Shown here piece after piece: positions 1-11,081 of a stretch of 64,000 nt of DNA (the stretch's first letter is position 1; every line of letters begins with the position of its first letter). The notes beneath the pieces were generated by a model. It was not told where the DNA came from. It was given only the letters and a program-made list of their open reading frames with translations, and did no database searches. Source of the DNA: Hysterangium stoloniferum (taxonomy: Eukaryota > Basidiomycota > Agaricomycetes > Hysterangiales > Hysterangiaceae). The position numbers were made by a program, and so were the translations under genes. The stretch covers positions 434,001 to 498,000 of the forward strand of contig WHVD01000051.1 in assembly GCA_015178975.1 (NCBI GenBank), written 5' to 3'.

Positions 1-2354
1 CTCCCGCCTCGAAGCGTCATTGGCGGATGTCAACCCATCCAGTTTTTGGATCGACGAGACCCAACGACCGTAGGCCTTCTGGCGCGTTCGAATTATGGCG
101 CGAACGCGATCAGCGGAAGCGTCAGCTATACGGGCAAGGAGAGGGGGTCGAGGGTGTAGTGATGGCGGGGTAGGAGTGATGAGCGGTGTGGAGCTCATGT
201 CTCCCTCAGAGGGGATTCCTCTTGAAGTGTCCGAATCCGGCAACAGTTGCTCCAACAAGTCAATGAGGTCCACTGTAGAGTGGGTTGGTGTGTGGTCAGG
301 AAGAACACAAGAGGAGTTGACAAGCAAGGACCGAAACATGGAAGTTCCACCCGTTCTATATCCTCCGCTAAACGCAGCTGTTCCTTAGGGTCGTTGATGC
401 ATAAATAAAATGCGCTCATGCGGTCCGACAAAGTGAGAGACCCACTATACCCCTGGATATGCCCTTTAAGAAGGGGGTGCCGCAGGGTTGGTCCCAGTCG
501 CATTAATGTGTGTCCCACAGTGAAGATGTCAGAGGGGTAATTAATAGACACGCGCATCCAACTTGACTGGAAGGGACAGGAGGGGCCAGCCATATCCTCA
601 GAATGGAGGGGAGAGGACGGCTGTGGCAGGGGGCTGCGAATGGGGTGGGTCGAGGGGGGGTCCATGACAAGGGGCTCGTCAGCCTGAGTTCTTCGTTTCC
701 CTTTTGCTTTTTCACTTAAGGGGGGAGGCTCCTCGAAGGCTTCCATTGCCGGGGGTGGTTCCTTGGAGACGTCTATGGCTGAGAGAGGCGCTTCGAGGAC
801 TTCCTCCATAGGCGTTGCGAGAACTTCCGGGATAGGGTGATCAACATCCATTAATGTATTGTTAGGATGCTGAATGGGACTTCCCAGAGAAACGCAAGGG
901 GAGTAGGGAGAGGCGGGCGGTGGACTCCGCGGTGTCAAGGAAGTGAGGGGAATGTTAGACACCGCAGGGACCAAAGGCATTGAAATAAAGTGGGAGGCGA
1001 CGAGAGGGTCAGGTGATGTGCAGAGGGGTGAGATCGGCTGCGGTGCTGGAGGAGGCTTGGGTATGGATGAGGACGGTGATATAAGACAATGTCCTACAAA
1101 GGGGAGGGGTAGTGGTATAGGGGGAAGAGAAGGCAGCTCGGAGGATGGTACAAGACTTCCCGGTAGCTCCGAAAAGGGTGTAAAGTGCTGTAATGTGGGT
1201 ACGGAAGAAACCGGCGGAGGTGGAGGGAGATGAGAGGAAGTGGATGGGATTGCAGAGTCTGCTGGATGATACCCTCTCCAAACTCTGATGGAAGTTGGTA
1301 GCTTTCGTCGTTGGTTAGGATCACTCGTGAAGAAGTGAATGTTGTCAGGGAGTAGGAAACCTTCATGGCAGTCAGCACCGAGGTACTTGCTGTCGTAGGC
1401 GGGGTAGCGAGATTGGTCGTCCTCCGAGTCAGATGAAAGATCACCGGGCCCCATCCGGTAGGTCCATTCCTGAGGTCCACGGTGTGAAGGGGGTCTGGGA
1501 GGTAATGCAACTCCATCTCCACGTCGCAATGCAATGCTTTGCAATTTGATCCTTCGTACTTTGTCCCATTCGTAGAAGGTGACTCCATCTTTTCCTTTCC
1601 TACTTTTTTGGCCTACACTCCGAACACATGGCATGCCCCCGTCGCTGCAATCCGTTTCAGCGAAATCTGTCCATTTATGACCCGAAGGGGGAGCGATGAT
1701 TGAAGGATTATCGTGCCCTTCCATTTTCCTCCATTCCTGCCGTGTCCGCCTTGAAGGGACATTATCCCTAGCCCCCATCCTCCGCTGTCCTTCCAAGTAC
1801 TCCTCTCTCCTCTTCCGTTTAAGCATTTTCAATTCCTCCTGAACCTGTGTGGAGAAGGCCTCAGACTGCTGTTTCTTTCTGATCTCCTCTTCGGTAGAAG
1901 GGAAAATACTACGAGAAGGTGGTGGGGTTTCGCTCCATGTTCCCGAGGGAGCCCCCCAAGTATTAGATGACCATGGTGCAGCTTTTGAAATGGAGTCTGT
2001 CCGCATAGGATTCGTGGACGATGAGGTCTCCTCCACATGCTTGACAGTTTCTGTTCGAGGTGATGGGGCAGAAGGAACTGTAGTTTGAGGTTGAGGTATT
2101 CTTTTAAAATTGGGAAATTGGGGTCTGGGAAGAGGAGCGTATGGAGTAAAGGCAGTTCCGTTCCCCGAGTTGGTGGACATTCCCGTAATGTTGCCCTGCG
2201 CAGCAGAGGGTATTGGCAAAGGCGTTCCAGAATTACTCGTGGAGTGCTCGACTTGTTCAGTGCTCGACGGCGTGGTAGAGGTATTAGTAGGTTGAGGTCG
2301 CGGTATTCTTTTGAAGTTGGGGAACTTGGGTTTGGGTTGTTGCTCCTGCGACAT
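1..2354 (-). CDS. Element A ORF3, proline-rich protein after integrase
   Basis: This long open region lies between integrase and the 3' LTR, where some retroelements carry an envelope gene. I do not recognise a domain and see no signal peptide or membrane segment, so it is not an obvious envelope. The N-terminus has a short motif twice (PNFKRIPRPQ and PNFKRIPQPQ), then a basic, probably helical patch rich in Lys, Arg and Glu, then a conserved central block, then a long Pro/Ser/Leu-rich and likely disordered part, and a final conserved block ending near the window edge. Equivalent ORFs sit at the same place in elements B and C with the same motif order, so the reading is real. Function unknown. 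Fossil copy. Confidence 0.75.
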
Positions 2355-2550
2355 AGTGTACTGATTAGAGAGGTTGACGTGGAGGGAAGAGATAGGGGGA
2401 ATAAAATTTTCTTTAGCGAATTTACGTATTTTATATTAATTTCAAGCTCCGCTTGGTTATTGAAGTGAAAGGCCGAGGGGGAAGAAAGTAGGGGGGGTAG
2501 AGCTAGAAGTAGATAAACAGTGTTATCGTCGTAAGGATGTGAAATGATCA

Positions 2551-4527
2551 TTAAATTCGATAAATAGTCTTGTAAGCTCTAAGAAGAGCGGGAGCGTTAC
2601 GAAGGTCATTGCCGTTTAACCAAGTGTCCTCCTCCAGTCCATATCCTTTCCATCGAACCTGGAAAAGGAGTCGATTGCAATGCTTTTTGTGTCCTACTAT
2701 AGCTTCTACTTCGTACTCCTTGTCGTTGTGATTGAGTTCTCGAGGGTTCTCGAGTAGCTCCCTGGATCCGAATTCCTTAGGGGAGAGGTGGTACTTTTTA
2801 AGATGGTCTCGATTAATCACTGGATGTAATTGATATTCCGAGGGGATGCGGAGTCGGAAGACTTGAGGATTGATATTTTCCAAGACCTCAAACGGCCCTA
2901 TCCATCTTTGTATAAGTTTTCTTCTGGGTCCCTTGGCCTCGACGAGCTCGAGAGAATGGGGATTAATCAGAACATAATCTCCCTCTGAGATATCTTCCAC
3001 TAATCTCCGTCTCTTGTTGTAACTGCGAGCTTGGGTCTCTTGTGCTCGCGCAATCGAATCCCGCGCCACTTGTCGGTGATTTTCCAATTCTAAGATCTAT
3101 TGGTCGGCTAAAGGGCTATCTGATAATTCTCTGGGAACCACAGGGTCGTCCCCTCCTAGACAGCTAGACATTCCTCTTGGTAAGTAGCCCATCAGCAAAA
3201 AGGCTGGCGCATAGCTTGTTGAGCTTTGAACCGTCGAATTGTAGGTATGAGCCACTACTTGAGTCCATTTAGACCATTCCTCCTTCGAAGAGGTGCAGTA
3301 CGCTCTGAGCATTTGCTCCACAATAGCATTAGTGTTCTCCGTTTGACCGTCGGTCTGAGGATGGTGGGACGAGGATACTGCAAGGGCACTTCCGTATACT
3401 TTGCAGACTTCTCTCCAAAACCTACAGGTCCACCTCTTGTCTCGATCACAGATTATCCTTGAAGGCAGGCCGAAAGGAGCGGCTACTTTATTCACGAAGA
3501 TTCGTGCGAATCCTTCTGCAGATAGATCTGAAGTGGTGGGTTCACAGATCAAGAAGCGCGTGAGTTTATCCATGGCGACGAAGATGGTGGAATAACCGCT
3601 CTCTGTAGAAGGAGGCAATCTGGTAATCAGGTCCATTGAGACAACCTCAAACGGCCTTAGGGGTACATCCGCGGGTTGAAGGGCTCCTTGTCGAGCGGAA
3701 TGATCAATTTTAGTTTTCTGGCATATGTCGCAGCTGCGAGCGTACACCACACAGTCCTGCAACATCCTCGGCCAGAAGAAACAGTCTTTCATCAGATTAA
3801 AGAGCCTGTGGCCACCTGCATGAGCTCCTTCGAAAGGATTATCGTGTATCAGCTTGAGTATGGTTGTCGTCATGCTGCTAGGAATGCAGATTCGACTTTT
3901 CCAGTCCGAATCTCGAAAGAACAATAGCTTATTCTTGCCGATAAAATAATGCGAAGGAGTGGCTACCATGTTTGGAGAAATGGGATCGGCGGCGTAATAA
4001 TTCCTGAAGGCGGGATCTTTCTGGTATCCGTCGCGAAGTTCCTTAGCGTAATTCTCATCAATCTCTATAAGTAATTGTGGATTTGAGAGAGTAAAATCCG
4101 CCTCATCAGTCTCATCGTTTCTGGGAAGGTTGTGCAAGTCCCATTTCATTTGGGGGACCTCTTCGACGGTTCCGATCGGTTCAACTAACTCGTGATGAGT
4201 GAGAAAGACGGCCTTTTCCGCTGGTTTGTTCTCCCATAACGTCTCTTTGTCGTTCCGGTTATAAGAGTCCGCTACGATTGGTAAGAGATCGTCTCTCACG
4301 GGGCTAGCACAGTCAGGTACTCGAGGAAGTCTAGATAATGGGTCAACGTTGCTGTGTATCCGTCCTGCTCTATGTAGGATTTCCAGACCGGGGTATGCAG
4401 CGTATACCGCCCCCCATGTGGCCAGTCGACAATTAGTGTTCTCATAAGATCTGGCCCATTGTAATGCCGCATGATCAGTGATCAAAAGTATATGTTCTCC
4501 CTCGATAAAGGGCTGGAAATGGACCAA
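2551..4527 (-). CDS. Element A integrase with C-terminal chromodomain
   Basis: The region starts in the tail of RNase H (TDHAALQWARSY) and continues into integrase. The zinc-binding HHCC module is visible (HAGGHRLFNLMKD, then CDICQK), followed by the catalytic core with VSMDLITRLP, a downstream CDRDKRW and the usual HPQTDGQTE stretch. The C-terminal part ends in a chromodomain (VRWKGYGLEEDTW), which in this group is thought to steer insertion towards modified histone tails. The enzyme joins the cDNA to host DNA. Order and motifs are those of fungal chromoviruses. Fossil copy. Confidence 0.9.
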
Positions 4528-4551
4528 TCCTTCTTTAGCAGCTAACGCTTC

Positions 4552-6102
4552 TCACGATGTGGCTGAGTAGTTACATTCCGCTTTTTTGAGCGTACGGCTC
4601 CAATAGGCGATGCCGCGTTCGACTGTGATGCTGGTGTCATCAAAATCTGCGGCCCAGGAATCCGTCCAGGTGAATTCCGGCTCCTTGGTTTTATAATGAG
4701 TAACAAAAATGGGGACGTCTCGTGATTGATCGAAAGCTGCCCTTGCTTGGGCATAAATTTTCGTATCCTTTAGGTCCCTAAGCGTCATTTTTTGTATTTG
4801 CTGGAGGCAACATCCCAGCACGAAGTCCGAAGTGTCTGTGTATAACCTATAAGGCATACCACTCGCAGGGTGTCCAAGTACTGGAGCCGAACTCAACGCA
4901 ACTTTGATGTCTTCAAAAGCTCGGGCGTGTTCTGAATCCCAATGCCAACGAACTCCTTTCTTTAAGAGGTTGAAAAGTGGAGCAAACGTCCAGGAGTAGA
5001 ATGGTATGTAAGCAGAGAAGTACAGAACCATTCCGAGAAAATGTTGAAGGTCTGCTATCTTAGAAGGCGTGGCTAATTCCAATATAGCGGTGACCTTTTC
5101 TTGATGGGCCGAAAAGCCAAGTCTAGACACCTTATGTCCTAGTAGTAGAATCGAATTGTACCCCACGTAGCACTTTTTGGGTGAGAGAGTGATTCCCGCT
5201 GCAATGATGGCTTGTAGAACCTGGTCCAAATGCTCTAGATGATCGTCCCATGTCTTAGAAAAGATCACAATGTCGTCAATATAAACTAGGCAGAATATCC
5301 ATAAGTAGGGTGCAAGTACGGTTTGCATAACCCTTTGGAATATAGAAGGTCCATTACGAAGTCCAAAGGGCATTCTCCTGAATTGCCACAGTCCTCAATG
5401 GGATCTGAAGGCTGTCTTCAGCTTATCTTCCTCTAACATTTCAAGTTGGGTAAAACCAGCTAGTGCATCAAAAGAAGATAAGATGTTGGATCCCGAGAGC
5501 GCCTGCATGATTTCCGATTGACGCGGCAGCGGAAATTCATCGGGAACTGTTAGGCTGTTCAACTTTCTATAGTCAATTACTACTCATGGTTTCCCATTGC
5601 GATAGACGACAAAGGCTGGCGCCCCCCAAGGACTCTTAGACGGTTCAATCACTCCCTGTTGGAACCAAGTGTCCATTTGTTCGTCAATGACTTTCCTATT
5701 AGCCAGGGAGGTTGGAAACATTGACATTGAAATAGGGTGTGTGCCATCTTTTAAGGGGACGTTGACCTTGACATCTACTTGTCCTAAACGCCTGTCTACT
5801 CCAAAAGCTAGGATGTTCTTAGTTAATACTGACTCCAAGCGGGGGGAGACGTCGGTAGGGATGTCAGGACCTAAATTAACTAGCTTATGCAGATCTTCCG
5901 CGCGAAGCATTTCCGTGGTGGCAACTTCTGACATTTTGGGGCCTGCCAGGTCGAAATTGTCTGCGAGTTCCCGTTCCAGGGGCAGCCTGGAAGATTGAGG
6001 ATTAAGGACACGTTCCTCTTCTATTCTTGATAGACTTTCGACGAGATGGGCGATCTTGGTTGCCATCGACTGCATCGATTGCATCGATGTCCTCTCAGTC
6101 AA
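4552..6102 (-). CDS. Element A reverse transcriptase and RNase H
   Basis: This region carries the Gypsy reverse transcriptase. The fingers motif reads WGAPAFVVYRNGKP, the palm motif MPFGLRNGPSIFQ, and the catalytic box LVYIDDIVIFS contains the Asp pair that binds metal. RNase H follows with YTDTSDFVLGC. These activities copy the element RNA into DNA and remove the RNA strand. The region lies between protease and integrase in the expected Gypsy order. Fossil copy with a few breaks. Confidence 0.9.
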
Positions 6103-6120
6103 AGATCTAGGAGTCTGGGC

Positions 6121-8040
6121 CTATTTGTTCGCATCGTGAATTAATCCAACGGTTTCCCCTCGTCTGATGATTCTTGGCATCAGAGAGGGATTAGCGAGAG
6201 GTATCACGGCACGTTCCCTAGAGATGGCAGTGGGAGCAGCTAGTATACTCCCATCGTCGTTCTGCAAGACAACTCCCTCGACTATCCATTGGTCACCAAT
6301 AAGATCTCCTACAAAGATTGGTACTAATCGAGCTGATTCCGGTTCTATAGTACAATCTTGTAAGGCCCGTGCGACTCTTTCAGTACGCACTCCTTTGTCT
6401 GGTTTGGAAGTCAATTCAGACAGGTCATCGGCTAATTCCTCAAAGGGGATCTTGCTAATCGAAAAGGTTAAAGGCTGCGGCTCCTTGGAAGAGCTGGCTG
6501 GAATAGATCCTGCTCTCCCAGGCAAAATCAATCTGGAACCCAGCGGTTGGTCTCGCAGTGTCCCGATCTCATAGTTCACGTGAAAGTCTTCTCCAAGAAG
6601 GATCGGGACGGTCATACCTCGGACAACATACGTCTTGGCGGTAAATTTGAGGAGTATACCGGTGTCGTCCTCGAGATAAATGGGGACGTTGACGTATCCT
6701 AATACTTTGGCATTACTGGTAAGTTGTACAAGGTGCAGCTTGAGTCCTTGCTTGAGTTTAGGGCAGTCCTCTAGTTCCTTATAGAAATCCTCTGAGATTA
6801 AGGAGAGGTCAGCTCCGGCGTCCAGCCTGATTTTAATAGGATTTGAGGCTTCTGAATTCCCTACGCGTCCGTAGACGTGTAATGCTGAAATCCCAATACT
6901 GGAATATCCACCCGGAGGGTCCCTTTTGTGATAGATAATAGTCAAATCCTCTTTCATAAGTCGACTGGATCGGGGGTATTGAACTCTAGGTCTTTTGCTT
7001 TCTTTCCTTGCAGCCAATTTAACATTCCTCCTGATAGGTCTACCGTTAGGTACCTTGTCGTCCGCTTCAGAGTCTGACTCATTGCAAGGAATTAAGTCGG
7101 GTAATTGCCCTGGGTCGAAGGGGAAGCTCTCCTCCTCCGATCCCTCGGACTCAGAGGGGTCTTCTATAATGTAGGTTTGACTTATTTCCTTAGATCGGTT
7201 TGCAAATGTGTCCTCGTCGACGATTTCCTCAATGGTGGGAGGTTCAGATCGTGATAAAACTCTTGTCTCAGTCAGACCTTCACGGTTCTGACGATGAGCG
7301 TCTAGCCAGTCTCCTTTCTCGAGAAAATCATGGTCTGATATAGAAACATAAACTTGCGATGCCTCGTTCTCATTCGAGGATGCTTTCACGTCTGAAACGA
7401 TGTTGTCCTCTGGCTGAGGAAGGTAGACAGAAATGAAAATCAATTCCTCATCAATGTTATGTACTTGTCCCTGTACACTTAATCCATAAACCGTTTCATA
7501 AGCCCTTTGATTCTCCGCCTCCTCCATTGGGTTCTGTGCGGAGCACTTGTTAATAGAGACATAGTGCGACATCCTGCCCGCATGGGGGCAGTCGATCTTG
7601 AAATGCTGTAAACTCCCACAAATCCAACACTCCTTCGGAGGTTTGGCGATGCTTTTCTTGTCACTCCGTTTGAAAAAGAACTTGCCGTGTTTCTTACCCT
7701 GTTTAGCGTTCGATCTCCTAGAGGCGGTTTTATCCTCGAGTTCGCCGAGGAGGACATGGCCTCGATTAGTGGGGTCGATTTTTCCAGAATGCTCCTCCTC
7801 ATGCCAGGGATCCAACTCGTCTTGCTCGGCGATCATGACTCTGGGTTTCTGAAACCGATAACATTCTCGATGTGTTTGAACCCAAGCGTTAATCAGAGCC
7901 TCTTGTAAATTGTTCGCATAAGTCTGTAGGCTCATGATGTCGTCGATAGGTTGTCCCTGTAGAAGATAAAGCCATTCCGTGGGCAGTGTCAGGATAAGTC
8001 TGTGCGTTTTGTCCTTCCGGTTTTGGTGGAACCCATACAA
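6121..8040 (-). CDS. Element A gag end, zinc knuckle and protease
   Basis: This long open region spans the end of gag and the aspartic protease. A CCHC zinc knuckle (CWICGSLQHFKIDC) near residue 140 would bind RNA. An acidic, Ser/Glu-rich linker follows. The protease-like part begins near residue 385, with LDAGADLSLI where retropepsins carry their DTG or DSG catalytic triplet, and continues with PILLGEDF, the usual second conserved strand. Gag-protease fusion in one frame is common in this group. Fossil copy. Confidence 0.85.
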   Translation of the reverse strand: MYGFHQNRKDKTHRLILTLPTEWLYLLQGQPIDDIMSLQTYANNLQEALINAWVQTHRECYRFQKPRVMIAEQDELDPWHEEEHSGKIDPTNRGHVLLGELEDKTASRRSNAKQGKKHGKFFFKRSDKKSIAKPPKECWICGSLQHFKIDCPHAGRMSHYVSINKCSAQNPMEEAENQRAYETVYGLSVQGQVHNIDEELIFISVYLPQPEDNIVSDVKASSNENEASQVYVSISDHDFLEKGDWLDAHRQNREGLTETRVLSRSEPPTIEEIVDEDTFANRSKEISQTYIIEDPSESEGSEEESFPFDPGQLPDLIPCNESDSEADDKVPNGRPIRRNVKLAARKESKRPRVQYPRSSRLMKEDLTIIYHKRDPPGGYSSIGISALHVYGRVGNSEASNPIKIRLDAGADLSLISEDFYKELEDCPKLKQGLKLHLVQLTSNAKVLGYVNVPIYLEDDTGILLKFTAKTYVVRGMTVPILLGEDFHVNYEIGTLRDQPLGSRLILPGRAGSIPASSSKEPQPLTFSISKIPFEELADDLSELTSKPDKGVRTERVARALQDCTIEPESARLVPIFVGDLIGDQWIVEGVVLQNDDGSILAAPTAISRERAVIPLANPSLMPRIIRRGETVGLIHDANK

Positions 8041-9823
8041 GAATCGATAAAGCTTGACCCTTCACTGAATGTAATGAACGGGTGTCTCATGATTGTGACC
8101 GGCCTGTCGAAATTTCATGGCTTCCCATTCTAGAGCCAAGGATTCGTGCCAACGGGTTCCAAGTAAACCTTCTACGATGCCCCAAAGAAACGATCTGTGA
8201 GATCGACTAAACTCAGTGCGATGTTCACAGTCTAGGGTGCTCCACCAGATCTTAGCACCGCCGGTGAGTCATCTTGGCAGAGCGACTCCCAACAATGTAC
8301 TCATGGAGTGTTAAGTTCCCGAACAAAGCTCCACGGATATTCCCGCGGAGGTTTCCGGTAACTATTCCGAACACACACTTGCTTCCGGGAATAGTCCCAC
8401 GGAGTCCCCGGGCAATAGGTCCCAGGAAAGTTCCAGGGATTATTAGTACAAGGAACGGTGATATCAGAATAATTACCAGAAAGTCTGGTGATACGACTGA
8501 GATGGACTTGGCTTCAGCTTATAGGCTGCGCCCTCGTACACTCATTCAGGTGTCCATATTTCGAGCTGACAGAATGCATACAGAAAGATATAGATTCCGG
8601 AGTTCCCGTGGGAGTTCCGGGAATCGAGTGTGCAGACAGACAAGAGGACTAGAGACTGTTCAAGGATCAAACTTGTTCGGGGGAAAACTAGTTCGAGATT
8701 GAAACTGAATTCTAAGTACATGAATATAGCAGACTTATATAGACTGTGAAATGTAATAATACCAAATATGGTATTAATGAGAGGCAGAACTATTAAACAT
8801 AAAACGAAACAAGTAAATACTAAACTGGGAATTAGGGACGGAACGGAACGGGAGCGGAGAACGAATCATGACAGATCATTTAACCATAACTGGAGCGGGG
8901 CTCAGTTAAAGGGGTTCCGGAAGTCCGGTCGGAGTCCGGTGACTTGGTGCACAAGATAGTGTCGGGTATAGACAGGCTTGATGTGCAGGAGGTCTGGTGG
9001 AGTCCGGTGGGTTTTCCAATGACTGGTGTGTGAGACGCAGAGACAGATAACAGGAGCGGGGTTCTATGCTCTGTTAGAGGGGTTCCAGGAGTCCGGTCGG
9101 AGTCCGGTGACTGGTACATAAGACACAGAGTGTCGGGTGTACATAGAGTGGAGTCCGGAGTCCGGAGGAGTCCGAGGACTGGTGTATGAGACATGGAGGG
9201 TTAGGTGCAGACAGGTGGGGTGCGTACAGAGAGTCAGGCATAAACAAGTTGACATGTGGGCTCCCATGGGAACTCTGGTTGTTACTATACAATATAGAGG
9301 GTCGGGAGCATGTAGGACGGGGTCCGGGGGCCCGGAGGCCGGCGGGTTTCCCAGTTCCTGACATGGAGTCAGAGATCTCCGAGAGGCTCATAATATCCAT
9401 GATGTAATCCAACACCTTGGATTGAGTCCCATCGTATTCGGGAAGGTCTGACCATTTGATCTTGATGTCGTTGGTGTTAAGAGCGATCCTTTTATCCTTA
9501 GGTAAGTCATCGATAGGCGCGCTGGCTCGAGGTTGCATCAGAGTTCGAAAGGGAGAGTTAGGTACTCTACCGTGACGCCCCCCACGTCCCGAATTCCCTC
9601 CATAGCTTGAGGTACTAGAACTCCCAGATGAATTACTAGGAGGTCCTCCTGATGGCAGAAAAGGGTTGGAGGAGATCGGCAGGGAATGGCGAGGATCGAC
9701 TGGATTCAGCGATCCTCGACCAGCAACCTGACCAGCTATACCCTCGGTGAATGCAGTGGAGAAAGACGGTCGACCCCTGTTGGCGACTGATCGATATCTA
9801 GTCGTAGTAGGTTCATCACCCAT
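8041..9823 (-). CDS. Element A gag capsid region, split by a solo LTR
   Basis: The N-terminal part is rich in Ser and Gly, followed by a capsid-like segment (WSDLPEYDG, then LDYIMDIMSLSE), which resembles the retrotransposon gag family. The matching segment in element B (19430-20540) supports the reading. The region is interrupted by the 1055-bp solo LTR at 8309-9363; the same capsid segment resumes on its far side. Gag would form the particle that packages element RNA. Fossil copy. Confidence 0.8.
8309..9363 (-). mobile_element. Solo LTR, family II
   Basis: A 1055-bp sequence beginning TGTTAAG and ending CCTGACA is flanked by the exact 5-bp duplication tggag (8304-8308 and 9364-9368). No internal coding region is present, so this is a solo LTR left by recombination between the two LTRs. 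Orientation is taken from related full elements, whose coding-strand LTR begins TGTTACGACC. A second copy of the same length lies at 24322-25376 and is nearly identical. It is younger than element A, into whose gag it inserted. Confidence 0.93.
8905..9215 (-). repeat. Imperfect repeats in U3 of LTR family II
   Basis: The block repeats the short motif GGAGTCCGGTGACTGG with variations at about 80-90 bp spacing. A higher-order unit of about 170 bp appears twice, around 8905 and 9075. It lies upstream of the LTR TATA box on the element's coding strand, where repeated U3 motifs often act as enhancers. Confidence 0.65.
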
Positions 9824-9841
9824 GTTCGTATTGCCAGGGAT

Positions 9842-11005
9842 TCATTCGAACACGACGTGAGACCGGTGACTTTCCTGATGGGGGGTAGGGCTAGGTTCCG
9901 TCGTGATCCCTCTCTCGATTTCGACCGTATTCAAAGGTCGATGAGGTTGAGGCTGATAGAGGGGGATGCAAATTTCCATTCCTTTTTCCTGAAGACGTTC
10001 CGCCACCTGCATCCTCATGTCAGATGGGAAGTCTTGCAGAATAATGGGACGATTGAGCGAATGAAGGAAACGAGTGTCGGGAGAGCCATTCAGGGTACGA
10101 ACAAATGAACTTGTTGTGGAGATGGGCGAATTGGGTACCTGGATGGAATCACCATAAGGGTAAAGCACTTCCAAAACTATCTTATCGAGTCTTCTCTGAT
10201 TTCGCCTTAACCGACCCCTTAAAGTGAAATACGCAAACGAAGAATTCCGAGTAATCCCGTTAAGAGACTCCTCCAGCATCCGAATGTAAATATACTGGTA
10301 GTCGACTTTGGGGACGATATGATCCCCACCGAGTAGGACGTGAAGGATTTGTAACACGTCATTGTGCGTGCAGAGCGCATCAAGGAATGAGGAGAACACC
10401 TCTTGTTTAAGAACCGTCCTCCCTCCTTCCATAACAGAGGTAACTTCACTCGACCATTCGGGAATCGAGCGAGTCAAGTCCTCAAGGGTTCCAGGTCGTA
10501 AGAATAGATCCTGTGCCAATAAAATAGCCTGATAATGACCTAACCAGACTGCTACAGTCACCGGTAAAAGGGGGTAGTCCGTATTGTACTCCTCCACAAA
10601 GGGAGTAACCTGATCCGTAGAAATTCGGTCGGCGTAGTACGCATCCCATTGTAAGTCGATGGGCTGGGCGTAAATCATATGACCCCTAAAGAATTGCTTA
10701 AGGATGACCTGTTTAGGCGGGAACGAGAGAACGGGTTCAGAAGCATGGGTAATTTCAACCTTAGCTCCGGGGACGTTCAACTGCTCAGTTGATGGATGTT
10801 CTTCTCGTGGACTTGGAGGGGCATCCGTTGACGGTCCAGCTACTGCTTTGACGGGACTTCTGGGAGGAGCTGGTTTTTGAAAGGTCAACGAAGACTTCCT
10901 CATGGTGATGTTACGGGGTGGTTCCAGACTTGCAGGTCTTTGACGAGGTTTTGAACTACTCGGGGTCACAGAGGATCTCAGTGTTTGGTTCTTGCCAGTG
11001 GTCAT
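9842..11005 (-). CDS. Element A ORF1, unknown protein upstream of gag
   Basis: A 387-residue open frame starts about 80 bp after the 5' LTR and ends just before gag. I do not recognise its family. The first 90 residues are rich in Pro, Ser, Lys and Arg. A better conserved middle part (near residues 110-260) contains HMIYAQPIDLQWDAYY, VAVWLGHYQAI and LLGGDHIVP, and a later block has FPSDMRMQVAERLQEK. The same protein is seen in element F (11678-12241) and in the tail of B (20544-20970), so it is a fixed part of this family. No membrane segment is evident. It could be a gag-like or nucleic-acid-binding accessory protein; that is a guess. Confidence 0.75.
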   Translation of the reverse strand: MTTGKNQTLRSSVTPSSSKPRQRPASLEPPRNITMRKSSLTFQKPAPPRSPVKAVAGPSTDAPPSPREEHPSTEQLNVPGAKVEITHASEPVLSFPPKQVILKQFFRGHMIYAQPIDLQWDAYYADRISTDQVTPFVEEYNTDYPLLPVTVAVWLGHYQAILLAQDLFLRPGTLEDLTRSIPEWSSEVTSVMEGGRTVLKQEVFSSFLDALCTHNDVLQILHVLLGGDHIVPKVDYQYIYIRMLEESLNGITRNSSFAYFTLRGRLRRNQRRLDKIVLEVLYPYGDSIQVPNSPISTTSSFVRTLNGSPDTRFLHSLNRPIILQDFPSDMRMQVAERLQEKGMEICIPLYQPQPHRPLNTVEIERGITTEPSPTPHQESHRSHVVFE

Positions 11006-11064
11006 TTACGTGTTTAGAATTTGATAGTTAAAATAAATGTTTTTCTTCGTAGGGAAAGAGCGGT

Positions 11065-11080
11065 CCGGCCCGGATCACCA
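11065..11080 (-). other. Primer-binding site of element A, tRNA 3'-end type
   Basis: One base inside the 5' LTR, the coding strand reads TGGTGATCCGGGCCGG. It begins with TGG, as expected for a site complementary to the CCA end of a tRNA. Element F has the same site with one change. Which tRNA is meant I cannot say without the host tRNA set. Confidence 0.6.
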
Positions 11081-11081
11081 C

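Noticed and set aside
95-388. Plus-strand ORF overlapping element A ORF3
   Set aside because: It lies opposite a conserved family ORF and has no independent conservation; a shadow frame.
195-2354. ORF3 of element A as an envelope gene
   Set aside because: The position fits, but I see no signal peptide, membrane anchor or cleavage site, and the protein is proline-rich and charged.
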